Below are positions 1 through 5,837 of a stretch of 7,070 bases of DNA, piece by piece (position 1 is the stretch's first letter; each line of letters starts with the position of its first letter). Location: the NCBI GenBank assembly GCA_038240875.1, contig JBBRGG010000187.1:1-7070 (forward strand), given 5' to 3'. The DNA comes from JBBRGG01 sp038240875. GTDB taxonomy: Bacteria > Planctomycetota > Phycisphaerae > Phycisphaerales > UBA1924. The notes under the pieces were generated by a model. It was not told where the DNA came from, searched no databases, and was given only the letters and a program-made list of their open reading frames with translations. A program made the position numbers and the translations under genes.

Positions 1-1039
1 CGTTGTCGGGGTCGTCTTCGATGCCTGGCATGATGGCGTCAAGGCCATAGAGCTGGCCAGCCATGGCGGAACCGATGGCGGCGGATTCGGGCATGCCACC
101 TTTGGCGAGGACGGCACGAGATTCGTCGGCGACGGCTTGAACGGCGTGGCTGGAGCTTGGCGTAGGGATGAGTTCGGCGCGAGGGTATTGCGTGGCGATC
201 CATTGTTGGCATTGCTGGAAGACTTCGGGCTTGGAGTATATTTTTTTCACGCGCTCGGGAGAGGTGAGGGCGAGGAGGGCATGATGGACGGCGAGTTGAA
301 CTTCGGCGCAAATGGTGATGGGTGGGCCTTGGCCGCGGCCGTGGCCGACGGCTCCGTCGCGGAGCGCGTCGAGGGTTTCGACGATGCCGCCACCGGTGGA
401 ATTTTCGATGGGAGCGAGGCCGCATTGGACGTGGCCGCGTTGAACTTCGGTGAAGACGCCTTGGATGGTGCGAAGATCGACGAAATCGGCGGAGGCACCG
501 AAGTGTTTGCTGGCGGCTTGGTGGGAGTAGGAGCCTTGGGGGCCTAAGTAGCCGACGCGAACGGGTTGTTGCATGCGCATGGAGCCAGACATGACTTCAC
601 GAAAGATGGCTTCGAGGATGCGTTCGGGGAGTGGGCCTGGGTTGGAGCGAAGGACGCGATCAAGGACTTGAGATTCGCGGTGTGGGGTGTAGACGGGGAG
701 GCCTTGCTCGCGTTTGACGCGGCCGACTTGGATGACGTGAGCGGCGCGCTGGTTGAGGATTTCGACGAGCTTTGCGTCGAGAATATTGATAGCGTCGCGA
801 TGGATGGCGAGCGGGTCGAGCGTGGGTTTGGAAGAGGTTTTGGAAGAGGTTGCGGAAGGTGAGGCGGCTTTGGAAGTGGCGCGAAGTGGGCGCGATGGCT
901 TTTTGGAAGGGGGAGAATTTGGAGCGGGATCGGAAGGCTTCGCGCTGTTTGATTGAAACGAGCGTGTAGCAGGAGGCGCAGCAGGCTGCTCAGGGGAGCT
1001 GGATCGAGGAGAAGTGCTAGGTGATGAATGGCGGGGCAT
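1..1039 (-). CDS. pheA: Bifunctional chorismate mutase / prephenate dehydratase (P-protein), 3' end cut by window edge
   Basis: The protein converts chorismate to prephenate and then to phenylpyruvate, the committed branch to phenylalanine; it acts in the cytoplasm. Translation from the ATG at 1039 gives 346 codons before the left edge. Residues 1-73 are a Ser/Pro/Lys/Ala-rich low-complexity extension. An AroQ-type chorismate mutase follows at about 74-150 (ILNQR, GRVKREQG, VYTPHRE; the Arg, Arg, Lys and Arg expected in the active site are present). The prephenate dehydratase domain starts near 160 with VGYLGPQGSYSHQAA, then APIENSTGGGIVETLDAL (about 209-226) and PTPSSSHAV (about 292-300). 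The last residues seen, GIEDDPDN, fall just before the expected TRF motif and the C-terminal ACT regulatory domain, both outside the window. The layout matches Pseudomonas-type P-proteins. The 1039 ATG is the only ATG upstream of the mutase domain, and the frame is closed by a stop at 1124-1126. No good Shine-Dalgarno is visible. Function is secure; the start is less so. Confidence 0.95.
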   Translation of the reverse strand, partial: MPRHSSPSTSPRSSSPEQPAAPPATRSFQSNSAKPSDPAPNSPPSKKPSRPLRATSKAASPSATSSKTSSKPTLDPLAIHRDAINILDAKLVEILNQRAAHVIQVGRVKREQGLPVYTPHRESQVLDRVLRSNPGPLPERILEAIFREVMSGSMRMQQPVRVGYLGPQGSYSHQAASKHFGASADFVDLRTIQGVFTEVQRGHVQCGLAPIENSTGGGIVETLDALRDGAVGHGRGQGPPITICAEVQLAVHHALLALTSPERVKKIYSKPEVFQQCQQWIATQYPRAELIPTPSSSHAVQAVADESRAVLAKGGMPESAAIGSAMAGQLYGLDAIMPGIEDDPDN

Positions 1040-1331
1040 GGAAGGTCTCGTAAGAGAACTGGTGTTGGTGGTATTGCTGATGAAAAAGGAGCTGATTGTG
1101 GATAGGTGGTGGACGAAAGCAGGTTATCGGTGCCGAGGTGGAGAGGATAGTGCTGGCACAGTATCGGCCTCCCAGATGGACCGGTCCGGGAGAATCGGTT
1201 TGCTTTGCACGAAACATGGCGCGGTATAGTCCGAATGATCTGTATATGAGTAGAGTGTGATGAGGCTGGTTTGGCCTGAGAAGGTTGAAACACTCTTGAT
1301 TGAGATCGACAGGTGTAGATTGGGGACAGCC

Positions 1332-2378
1332 ATGTTTGTTCTGGTCGCACAAGCTAGTGCATCGGCAGTCGCTCCAAATGGTGGCGCGAGTGGTGGTGAG
1401 GTTCTGCGCGAGGCGGGCTTGTCTGGATCTAGTTGGAGTAGATGGCTTGAGTCGTGGCTTGGCACACAGAATACAGGCGGGCCGACGGCGTGGGTGCAGA
1501 GCTTTGTTGGGTCGCTCGTAGAGCGGCATGACGTTGCGATCGCGGTGGCGGCGGGGATCGTGCTTGCGCTTGGGCTGTTTGGGTTGGTTGCTGGAGGAAG
1601 GCTGGCGAGGCCGATGCTTGCGTCGATTGCGGCGGGGCTTGGCGCGGTTGTAGGTGCGCTGTTGCCTGGAGATTTGATTGCAACATTTGGAGGCGGGCCG
1701 GAGTGGCGCGTGCTGGCGATGGGTGCGGGCGTAGTGATTGGTGGCGCGGTTGGGGCTGCGCTGTTTCGGCCTGCGATGGCGGTCGCCGGGGCGAGCGCGG
1801 GTGGGGTTGCTGCTGCGGGTGTGCTGACGCTGATGGCACTGCTTGGAACGGGTTGGCTGGCGGGTGGCGAGGTGAAGGAAGAGATCGCGCGCGAGAGTAA
1901 TCAAAAGAACTTTCAAGGAAGTTTTGTAGTTTCGCGTGTGGTGCTGTCGCACGAACGACTGCGTGTTGGTGAAGGCTTTGCTGCGTTGAACGATGCGATT
2001 CGCGAGCCGGGGCGGGTGCCTGAGACGTTGGCGGCGGATGCGTTGAAGCGTTCGGTTGTTACGACTTGGGAGAGGGTGCCCTTGCGGGCGAAGAACACGA
2101 TTTGGTTGAGCTTGATTGCGGGAGGATTAGTTGGGTTGATCGCGGGGGCTTTGTGGCCCAGGCGAGTGGCGAGGTTTGTCGCGTCGCTATTGGGAGCGTC
2201 GGCGGTGGTTGCTGCGGGGATCACGCTTGGGGCTGTGGCGGGAGTTGGCCTCAGTTGGAACGCGGCGGAGGTTGCACCGGCGGCGCTGATTGTGTGGCTC
2301 GCGCTGGCAATTGTCGGGAGCATGGTGCAGACAGCGCGCGAGAGGACCCGGAGTGGTGGCGCGGTTGAGGCTGCTTGA
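1332..2378 (+). CDS. Glycine-rich multi-pass membrane protein of unknown function
   Basis: I do not recognise the family. From the ATG at 1332 the product is 348 residues. After a roughly 65-residue polar N-terminus there are about seven hydrophobic segments: four close together (beginning near HDVAIAVAAGIVLALG, RPMLASIAAG, WRVLAMGAGVV and AMAVAGASAGG), a charged loop of about 75 residues (VKEEIARESNQ to VPLRAK), then three more (NTIWLSLIAGG, VARFVASLLGAS, APAALIVWLALAIVG). The segments are full of small residues in GxxxG-like spacing, suggesting tight helix packing. A GTG/ATG pair at 1257/1260 would add 25 residues; I prefer 1332 because the extra stretch is poorer in GC and uses AGG/AGA codons unlike the rest, and GGGGA lies a few bases before the 1332 ATG. 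A short hydrophobic run near the start (MFVLVAQASASA) could be a weak signal peptide. The gene diverges from pheA and stands alone on its strand. The 4+3 helix pattern loosely recalls DUF4203/TMEM198-like proteins, but that is a guess. Confidence 0.8.
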   Translation: MFVLVAQASASAVAPNGGASGGEVLREAGLSGSSWSRWLESWLGTQNTGGPTAWVQSFVGSLVERHDVAIAVAAGIVLALGLFGLVAGGRLARPMLASIAAGLGAVVGALLPGDLIATFGGGPEWRVLAMGAGVVIGGAVGAALFRPAMAVAGASAGGVAAAGVLTLMALLGTGWLAGGEVKEEIARESNQKNFQGSFVVSRVVLSHERLRVGEGFAALNDAIREPGRVPETLAADALKRSVVTTWERVPLRAKNTIWLSLIAGGLVGLIAGALWPRRVARFVASLLGASAVVAAGITLGAVAGVGLSWNAAEVAPAALIVWLALAIVGSMVQTARERTRSGGAVEAA

Positions 2379-2420
2379 AAATAGAGAAAGCGTGCGAAAT
2401 TTGCAGGGTTTTTAAGACGA

Positions 2421-2437
2421 CCGGCGGGGACCGCCGG
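2421..2437. other. Perfect GC-rich stem-loop between convergent genes
   Basis: CCGGCGG pairs with CCGCCGG around a GGA loop, giving a seven-base-pair stem 43 bases after the stop of the membrane protein gene and 70 bases past the stop of the minus-strand DUF2185 gene. Neither strand has a T-tract directly after the stem, so it is not a standard intrinsic terminator. Its place between two converging genes still fits an RNA 3'-end structure for either transcript. Confidence 0.4.
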
Positions 2438-2439
2438 AC

Positions 2440-2505
2440 CACCCAAGGCAAAGGCACCTTAGGCAAAGGCGAAGGCACCCAAGGCAAAGGCAAAGGCACG
2501 AAAGG
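2440..2505. repeat. AAGGCA-rich short tandem repeat tract
   Basis: The tract is made of imperfect units of about 16 to 21 bases beginning CACC and continuing with AAGGCAAAGG or TAGGCAAAGG. The 15-mer ACCCAAGGCAAAGGC occurs identically at 2441-2455 and 2477-2491. It lies wholly between the stops of two convergent genes and directly follows the stem-loop at 2421-2437. It looks like a slippage-generated minisatellite with no evident coding role. Confidence 0.7.
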
Positions 2506-2506
2506 C

Positions 2507-2932
2507 TCAGTTGCTTGCTGGTTCATCGCCATGTTCATTATCGGCGAGTTGATTATCGGCATGTTCATCGGGGTTGGGCGCGCCGTTTACGTCGATGACG
2601 AACTGGTTGGTTTTTTCGTCGCGGTAGAAGGCTGAACCGATAGGTTTATTGAGAAAGAGGATGATGGAAGGGTCGTAGTTGGCGAGGGTGTTGCAGTCGT
2701 AGATGCCATGGTTGTCGGCTTGGTCCATGTAGTCTTGGGTTTCGGTGCCTGCGAGGAAGCGCCAGCCGCTGTCGTCCTCGAAGTCTGGTTTTTCGCGGTA
2801 CATGTAGCCGACGAGAAGGCCTTTGCAGGTGACTAAATCGGTGGCGAAGCAGGCGCCGAGGTCGGGCGCGAGAACTTTGATTTGCTCAGCGGCGAGTTTG
2901 AGTTTTTTCTTTTTCTCGGGGATACGGCCCAT
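2507..2932 (-). CDS. DUF2185 / Imm33-like protein
   Basis: A 141-residue soluble protein matching the DUF2185 family, also described as immunity protein Imm33. The hallmark stretch is present: GYMYREKPDFEDDSGWRF (residues 42-59), YMDQADNHGIYDCNT (68-82), ANYDPSIILFL (84-94) and PIGSAFYR (97-104). The N-terminus is basic (EKKKKLK), and the C-terminus after residue 112 is an acidic, repeat-like tail (NPDEHADNQLADNEHGDE). Imm33 is predicted as an immunity domain in polymorphic toxin loci, but many relatives are lone genes of unknown role, and no toxin gene is visible nearby. The frame stays open upstream through the tRNA-Asp gene; I reject that extension and start at the ATG at 2932, which lies after the tRNA terminator. 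No clear ribosome binding site is present. Confidence 0.85.
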   Translation of the reverse strand: MGRIPEKKKKLKLAAEQIKVLAPDLGACFATDLVTCKGLLVGYMYREKPDFEDDSGWRFLAGTETQDYMDQADNHGIYDCNTLANYDPSIILFLNKPIGSAFYRDEKTNQFVIDVNGAPNPDEHADNQLADNEHGDEPASN

Positions 2933-2960
2933 GTGGTGATGGTAGGTGTGGGCGCGCCTT

Positions 2961-2988
2961 AAAAATGAAATAGGCCCCGAGAGGGGCC
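2961..2988 (-). terminator. Intrinsic terminator of the tRNA-Asp gene
   Basis: Read on the minus strand, GGCCCC-TCTC-GGGGCC forms a six-base-pair stem with a four-base loop (2973-2988), followed by TATTTCATTTTT. It starts eight bases past the tRNA discriminator base, the right place to end the tRNA transcript, and separates it from the DUF2185 gene downstream. Confidence 0.85.
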
Positions 2989-2995
2989 GATTCAA

Positions 2996-3069
2996 CGAGG
3001 CGGACGGGACTCGAACCCGCAACATCCGGAGCGACAGTCCGGTGCTCTAACCAATTGAGCTACCACCCC
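2996..3069 (-). tRNA. tRNA-Asp (anticodon GUC)
   Basis: Reading from 3069 down, a full cloverleaf folds: acceptor GGGGTGG with CCGCCTC (two G-U pairs), D-arm GCTC/GAGC, anticodon stem CCGGA/TCCGG around the loop CTGTCGC (anticodon GTC), five-base variable loop ATGTT, and T-arm GCGGG/CCCGT around TTCGAGT. The discriminator base is G, as expected for aspartate tRNAs. The 3' CCA is not encoded (GTTGAA follows), so it must be added after transcription. No mobile element sits at either end. Confidence 0.97.
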
Positions 3070-3085
3070 AAATTGTTCAAGGAAA

Positions 3086-3116
3086 ATGATAGAAGCCAGA
3101 TTCCCTGACCTGTTCA
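3086..3116 (-). promoter_or_regulatory. Possible promoter for tRNA-Asp
   Basis: On the minus strand TATCAT (3091-3086) lies 16 bases ahead of the tRNA 5' end, with TGAACA (3116-3111) 19 bases further upstream. The -10 match is fair; the -35 match is weak and the spacing is long. Placement before a tRNA that has its own terminator is the main support. Confidence 0.35.
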
Positions 3117-3229
3117 CGAACACGCGACGTTGGATGTTGCGGGCTCGTGAAGGGTTTAACAGTATCCAATTCCGGGCGACAGTCAAGTGTGTTGAGGAAA
3201 CGAGGTGGTGGTGTAGATTTGGGATTGAT

Positions 3230-4417
3230 TTACACCCCAACAAAGCGGGCGTAGATGGAGCGGGCGAGGTCGAGGCGGCGGGTGCCTTTGATGATGGCGC
3301 GGCCATCGGGGAAGACGGAGATGTCGATTGGGGGTTCGGCGAGAGTAAGGCGAAGCATGAAGGATGTTTTGACGAGTGGGCCCAAGCCTTGCCAACGGAT
3401 GGCGAGGGCGGCGAGATCGATGGAAGGATTTGGATTTGGATTGGGGTTGGGGTTGGGGTTGGGGAGAAAATGAGAAGAGGGAAGAATTTGGACGGCGTCT
3501 TGGCCACAAAGTTGCGCGCCGGTTTCTTCTGGACTGTTGTCCAAGCCCTCACTGTTATCACTGTGATTTGAAGAGTTTTGGTGAGGGCGGAGGGAGTTGA
3601 ACTTTTTCTGGACGCAGCAGATGCAGTTTGGGTCGCGGGCGGCGCGAAGATCGATGCGGCGGCGGGTGTTAAGCCAAAGGTCGAACTCGAGAAGTGATTG
3701 AGAGAGAAGATCGTGGCGGCCCATGGCGAGTTTGATGACGTCGGCGGCTTGAGCTGCGGCGACGATGGCGACGACGGGGCCGAGCACGCCTGCGGTGTCA
3801 CAGGTGGGCATTGCGCCAGGGGCGGGCGCGTCGGGGAAGAGGCAGCGAAGGCAGGGGAAAGTGTGCTGAGTCGCTGTGAGGTTGTTGGTGGTGGAATTGT
3901 TATGAATGCCGGCGAGGAAAGTGGCTTGCATGCCGCGTGAGCCGACGACGCCTCCGTAGACGAGAGGGAGGGAGTGTGCGATAGCGAAGTCGTTTAAGAG
4001 GAAGCGGGTTTCGACGGAGTCGGAGCCATCGACAATTGCGGTGGGCGAGATTGGGGAGCAGTTGAAGATGGATTCGATTGAGCGATGGGTGACGTCGGCG
4101 ACGCGTGGCGTGATGATGATGGATGAGTTGACGCGGGTAAGGCGGTTGGCGGCGGCTTCGGCTTTGGGGATGCCTTGGCGAGCGTCGGATTCGTCGTAAA
4201 GGGTTTGGCGCTGGAGGTTGGACCATTCGACGACATCGCGGTCGATGAGAGTGAGGTTGCCTATGCCTGCGCGAGCGAGGTGGTCGGCGCTGGCGGAGCC
4301 GAGGGCGCCGACGCCGACGATGAGGGCGTGGGCTGAGGCGAGTTTGGCTTGGGCTGTTGGGCCAAAGTCTGGGAGGATGGATTGACGTGCGTAGCGGGTC
4401 GCCGAGAGATCGGGCAT
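3230..4417 (-). CDS. ThiF/MoeB-family E1-like adenylyltransferase
   Basis: Proteins of this family adenylate the C-terminal Gly-Gly of a ubiquitin-like sulfur carrier (ThiS or MoaD type) using ATP, for thiamine, molybdopterin or related sulfur transfer. The 395-residue product opens with RYARQSILPDFG, has the nucleotide-binding GVGALGS (35-41), DRDVVEWSNLQRQ (59-71), and DGSDSVETRFLLND. PCLRC and a second pair in CICC give the two CxxC zinc knuckles, and PTCDTAGVLGPV supplies the conserved Cys. After the core comes a polar stretch, a P(NP)6 linker (about 319-331), and a 64-residue C-terminal domain with SVFPDGRAIIKGT and ARSIYARFVG, typical of longer ThiF-like proteins. The frame stays open to an ATG at 4525 inside the GNAT gene; I chose 4417 because homology begins there. 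No ThiS/MoaD, ThiG or JAMM gene is visible, so ThiF versus MoeB is undecided. It is probably cotranscribed with the acetyltransferase upstream. Confidence 0.92.
   Translation of the reverse strand: MPDLSATRYARQSILPDFGPTAQAKLASAHALIVGVGALGSASADHLARAGIGNLTLIDRDVVEWSNLQRQTLYDESDARQGIPKAEAAANRLTRVNSSIIITPRVADVTHRSIESIFNCSPISPTAIVDGSDSVETRFLLNDFAIAHSLPLVYGGVVGSRGMQATFLAGIHNNSTTNNLTATQHTFPCLRCLFPDAPAPGAMPTCDTAGVLGPVVAIVAAAQAADVIKLAMGRHDLLSQSLLEFDLWLNTRRRIDLRAARDPNCICCVQKKFNSLRPHQNSSNHSDNSEGLDNSPEETGAQLCGQDAVQILPSSHFLPNPNPNPNPNPNPSIDLAALAIRWQGLGPLVKTSFMLRLTLAEPPIDISVFPDGRAIIKGTRRLDLARSIYARFVGV
3427..3464. repeat. TTGGGG-type repeat encoding an Asn-Pro linker; potential G-quadruplex
   Basis: On the plus strand 3443-3464 is a perfect (GGGGTT)3GGGG, preceded by three weaker TTGGAT/TTTGGA units. 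Read on the minus strand it encodes P(NP)6 inside the ThiF/MoeB-like protein, between the catalytic core and the C-terminal domain. Four G4 runs separated by TT are the arrangement known from ciliate telomeres to fold as an intramolecular G-quadruplex. The G-rich strand is the template for the gene. The dipeptide repeat also fits a stiff interdomain linker grown by replication slippage. Confidence 0.85.
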
Positions 4418-4484
4418 GAGTGAAGAGTAGTGCGGCGGGGAGTAGTGATTTGATGTGCGTGCGCGGGGGCTAGTTGTGGCGGGG

Positions 4485-5159
4485 CTAGTTGAGGCGCATG
4501 GCGGCAATGTCCCACTCGTGCGCAAGTACGCCCCAGACCAACGTGTCTTCCCAGCCGACGGTGTTGACGAAGCGTTCGGCGACTAGGCGTGCTTCTTCGC
4601 GGAGGTTAAGTTTGCAAGGGACGCGCTGAGAGGCGAGGTTCGATGCGGCGCAGCGGATGTGGATACGGCGAAGTCCCCAGCCTTGTTGAGATTGGGGGGT
4701 GAAGGCCCAGGAGAGAAGGGCGGCGAGAGCGTGGGTGCAGAGGCCTTGGCGGCGTAGATCGGGGCGAATCCAATAGCCGATTTCGCCTTCGTGTGCGGCG
4801 TGGACGATGCGGTGAAGGCCGGTGCCGCCGATTGGGAAGTTGGTGGCGGGATCGATGATGGCGAGGGTGAAATCGTCTGCGGGCGGGTCGGTGCGGGTGC
4901 GTCGCTCGTGCATTTTAGAGATGGAATTGAGGCACTCGTCGACGTCTTTGTTTTGGGTTTTGACCCAGGGCAGCCAAGGGAGGAATGAGGCGCGATCGAC
5001 GTTGAGGGCGGCGAGTATCGCCGGGGCGTCGGCGGGCTGCCAATAGCGAAGAAGAACGCGCGAGGTTGACCACGTGAATAGTGCGTTGTCGCGGACGGCT
5101 TGGGGCGCGAGCCAGGGCGCGGGCGGACTGACAAGACTTGATTGAAGAGTGGCATTCAT
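4485..5159 (-). CDS. GNAT family N-acetyltransferase, RimJ/RimL-like
   Basis: A 224-residue acetyl-CoA-dependent N-acetyltransferase. After a variable N-terminus the GNAT fold begins near residue 34 (RVLLRYWQPADAPAILAAL). FTLAIIDPATNFPIGGTGL (97-115) matches the central strands, and EGEIGYWIRPDLRRQGLCTHAL (124-145) is the acetyl-CoA pyrophosphate-binding motif A, with RRQGLC in place of the usual R/QxxGxG/A. The C-terminal WEDTLVWGVLAHEW fits the RimJ/RimL pattern ending in D-x-LVYGLL-xx-EW. Family members acetylate ribosomal-protein N-termini, other proteins or small molecules; the substrate here cannot be read from sequence. The ATG at 5159 starts the gene just beyond the IS110 fossil. It lies 67 bases upstream of the ThiF-like gene on the same strand, so the two may form an operon, though RimJ/RimL genes are often unrelated in function to their neighbours. 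Confidence 0.9.
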   Translation of the reverse strand: MNATLQSSLVSPPAPWLAPQAVRDNALFTWSTSRVLLRYWQPADAPAILAALNVDRASFLPWLPWVKTQNKDVDECLNSISKMHERRTRTDPPADDFTLAIIDPATNFPIGGTGLHRIVHAAHEGEIGYWIRPDLRRQGLCTHALAALLSWAFTPQSQQGWGLRRIHIRCAASNLASQRVPCKLNLREEARLVAERFVNTVGWEDTLVWGVLAHEWDIAAMRLN

Positions 5160-5197
5160 ACAAAAGAATATGGAGAAGGAATACTCGTGGAGAAATG

Positions 5198-5541
5198 TGG
5201 CGAAGGGAATTTTGCGTAGAGAGAAGTTTGCGCGAGGGAAGTTTGCGCGAGCCAGGAAACTCTCTGGTGAAGAGCGAAGCCTTGAGGATCGGGCTGCGTT
5301 TCGTGTTCACCAAGGCGGCCATGTAGAGCACCGAGCGAACGACGGCGCGGCCGCCTCAGATCATGCGCTTGCCACGCATGGCGCCACTGTCGCGATTGAG
5401 GGGCGCGACGCCGACCAGACTGCGATTGCCTGGCGCGAGATCGTGCCTAGTTCGTTAAGACAGGCCAGCGTGGTGCACGAGGTGATTGGGCCGATAGCGG
5501 GCTCGCTCTAGATCATGAACGCCTCGACCAATAATGTTCAC
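5198..5541 (-). pseudogene. Decayed C-terminal fragment of an IS110-family transposase
   Basis: Piecing together two minus-strand frames recovers the C-terminal Tnp domain of IS110-family transposases in the right order. EPAIGPITSCTTLA corresponds to the usual PGIGPVTA-TLLA, followed by LNELGTISRQAIA, LVGVAPLNRDSG, MRGKRMI-stop-GGRAVVRSV and LYMAALVNTKRSP. A weaker tail (RKLLSTQNSLRH, near 5200) may match the family's RKLL-x-LNALLR ending. There are at least three lesions: a TAG at 5508-5510, a frameshift near 5418-5421 that a one-base deletion would explain, and a TGA at 5356-5358 where the family has Trp. The N-terminal RuvC-like DEDD domain is not recognisable in the window, so this is a truncated fossil and cannot move. 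The serine of NRDSG lies where I recall the family's catalytic serine. The upper boundary is approximate. IS110 elements leave no terminal inverted repeats, so ends cannot be placed. Confidence 0.75.
5224..5251. repeat. Tandem duplication of AAGTTTGCGCGAG
   Basis: The 13-mer AAGTTTGCGCGAG occurs at 5224-5236 and 5239-5251, a period of 15 bases. It falls in the degraded tail of the IS110 fossil, just upstream of the acetyltransferase gene, and looks like a small slippage duplication in DNA no longer under coding constraint. Confidence 0.7.
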
Positions 5542-5678
5542 CAAATCCACGCTGGTTGTGCCGCGAAAGCGGCGCGCGAGTCACGATACGCTTGGGTTGA
5601 TGGAACTGATTGGCAAGCTTGGCGATGATTGCGATGCACAAGACGCATTCTTTTTGAGTGATTCAAGAGAGGTGTGAA

Positions 5679-5837
5679 ATGCACGTCATTAGTTTTGTGA
5701 TAACGATTTACAGCGCGATGACGCCACGCACGTCGTACCGCAAGGATAACGTTGAGAGAGTTTCGGAATACTTCTTGGTAGTCATGGAGCGTGTTGTTTA
5801 TTTTATTGATTTAAGGCTTTGTTTAAGGAGAGTTTGA
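5679..5837 (+). CDS. Possible small ORF overlapping the DinB gene start
   Basis: An ATG at 5679 preceded by AGAGAGG about seven bases upstream opens a 52-codon frame (MHVISFVITIYSAM... ending LRLCLRRV). Its TGA (5835-5837) shares an A with the ATG of the DinB-family gene, the TGATG arrangement typical of translational coupling. The peptide has a short hydrophobic start and a basic C-terminus and resembles nothing I know. The stretch is richer in A/T than the neighbouring genes and includes the expected promoter and leader of the DinB gene, so the frame may be open by chance. Low confidence. Confidence 0.25.
   Translation: MHVISFVITIYSAMTPRTSYRKDNVERVSEYFLVVMERVVYFIDLRLCLRRV
5825..5830 (+). 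promoter_or_regulatory. Shine-Dalgarno AAGGAG that fixes the DinB-family start
   Basis: AAGGAG lies six bases ahead of the ATG at 5837 and is the best ribosome binding site in the window. It rules out the in-frame TTG at 5819, which lies upstream of this site and would encode it as coding sequence. Confidence 0.8.

Noticed and set aside
1..1016. Long open frames on both strands inside pheA, such as 137-547 plus and 247-498 minus
   Set aside because: They are shadows: the minus-strand frame through the whole stretch encodes chorismate mutase and prephenate dehydratase motifs, while the others are low-complexity Ser/Pro/Arg or Gly/Ala strings.
1178..1187. Ten-base palindrome GGACCGGTCC between pheA and the membrane protein gene
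   Set aside because: A single short palindrome with no second copy and no link to a promoter; chance occurrence is likely in GC-rich DNA.
1204..1230. TTTGCA/TTGCAC followed by TATAGT as a promoter for the membrane protein gene
   Set aside because: Spacing is only 14 to 15 bases, too short for a normal sigma-70 promoter; TATAGT alone is weak evidence.
2577..2958. Two GGCGCGCC palindromes at 2577-2584 and 2951-2958
   Set aside because: Eight-base GC palindromes are expected by chance at this composition; one lies within the DUF2185 gene and neither sits at a regulatory position.
2933..3025. Upstream extension of the DUF2185 frame
   Set aside because: It runs through the tRNA-Asp gene and its terminator; family similarity begins well after the ATG at 2932.
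3210..3236. Inverted repeat GGTGTAGAT / ATTTACACC at the ThiF-like gene's stop codon, as a terminator
   Set aside because: The stem contains the stop codon, has a mismatch when read on the minus strand, and is not followed by a T-tract.
5149..5511. 120-codon plus-strand ORF between the acetyltransferase and DinB-family genes
   Set aside because: It is antisense to the IS110 transposase fossil, and its sequence shows no family features.
5560..5573. GCCGC-GAAA-GCGGC hairpin with a GNRA loop
   Set aside because: Only five base pairs and no T-tract; it could be part of the decayed IS element but nothing supports a function.
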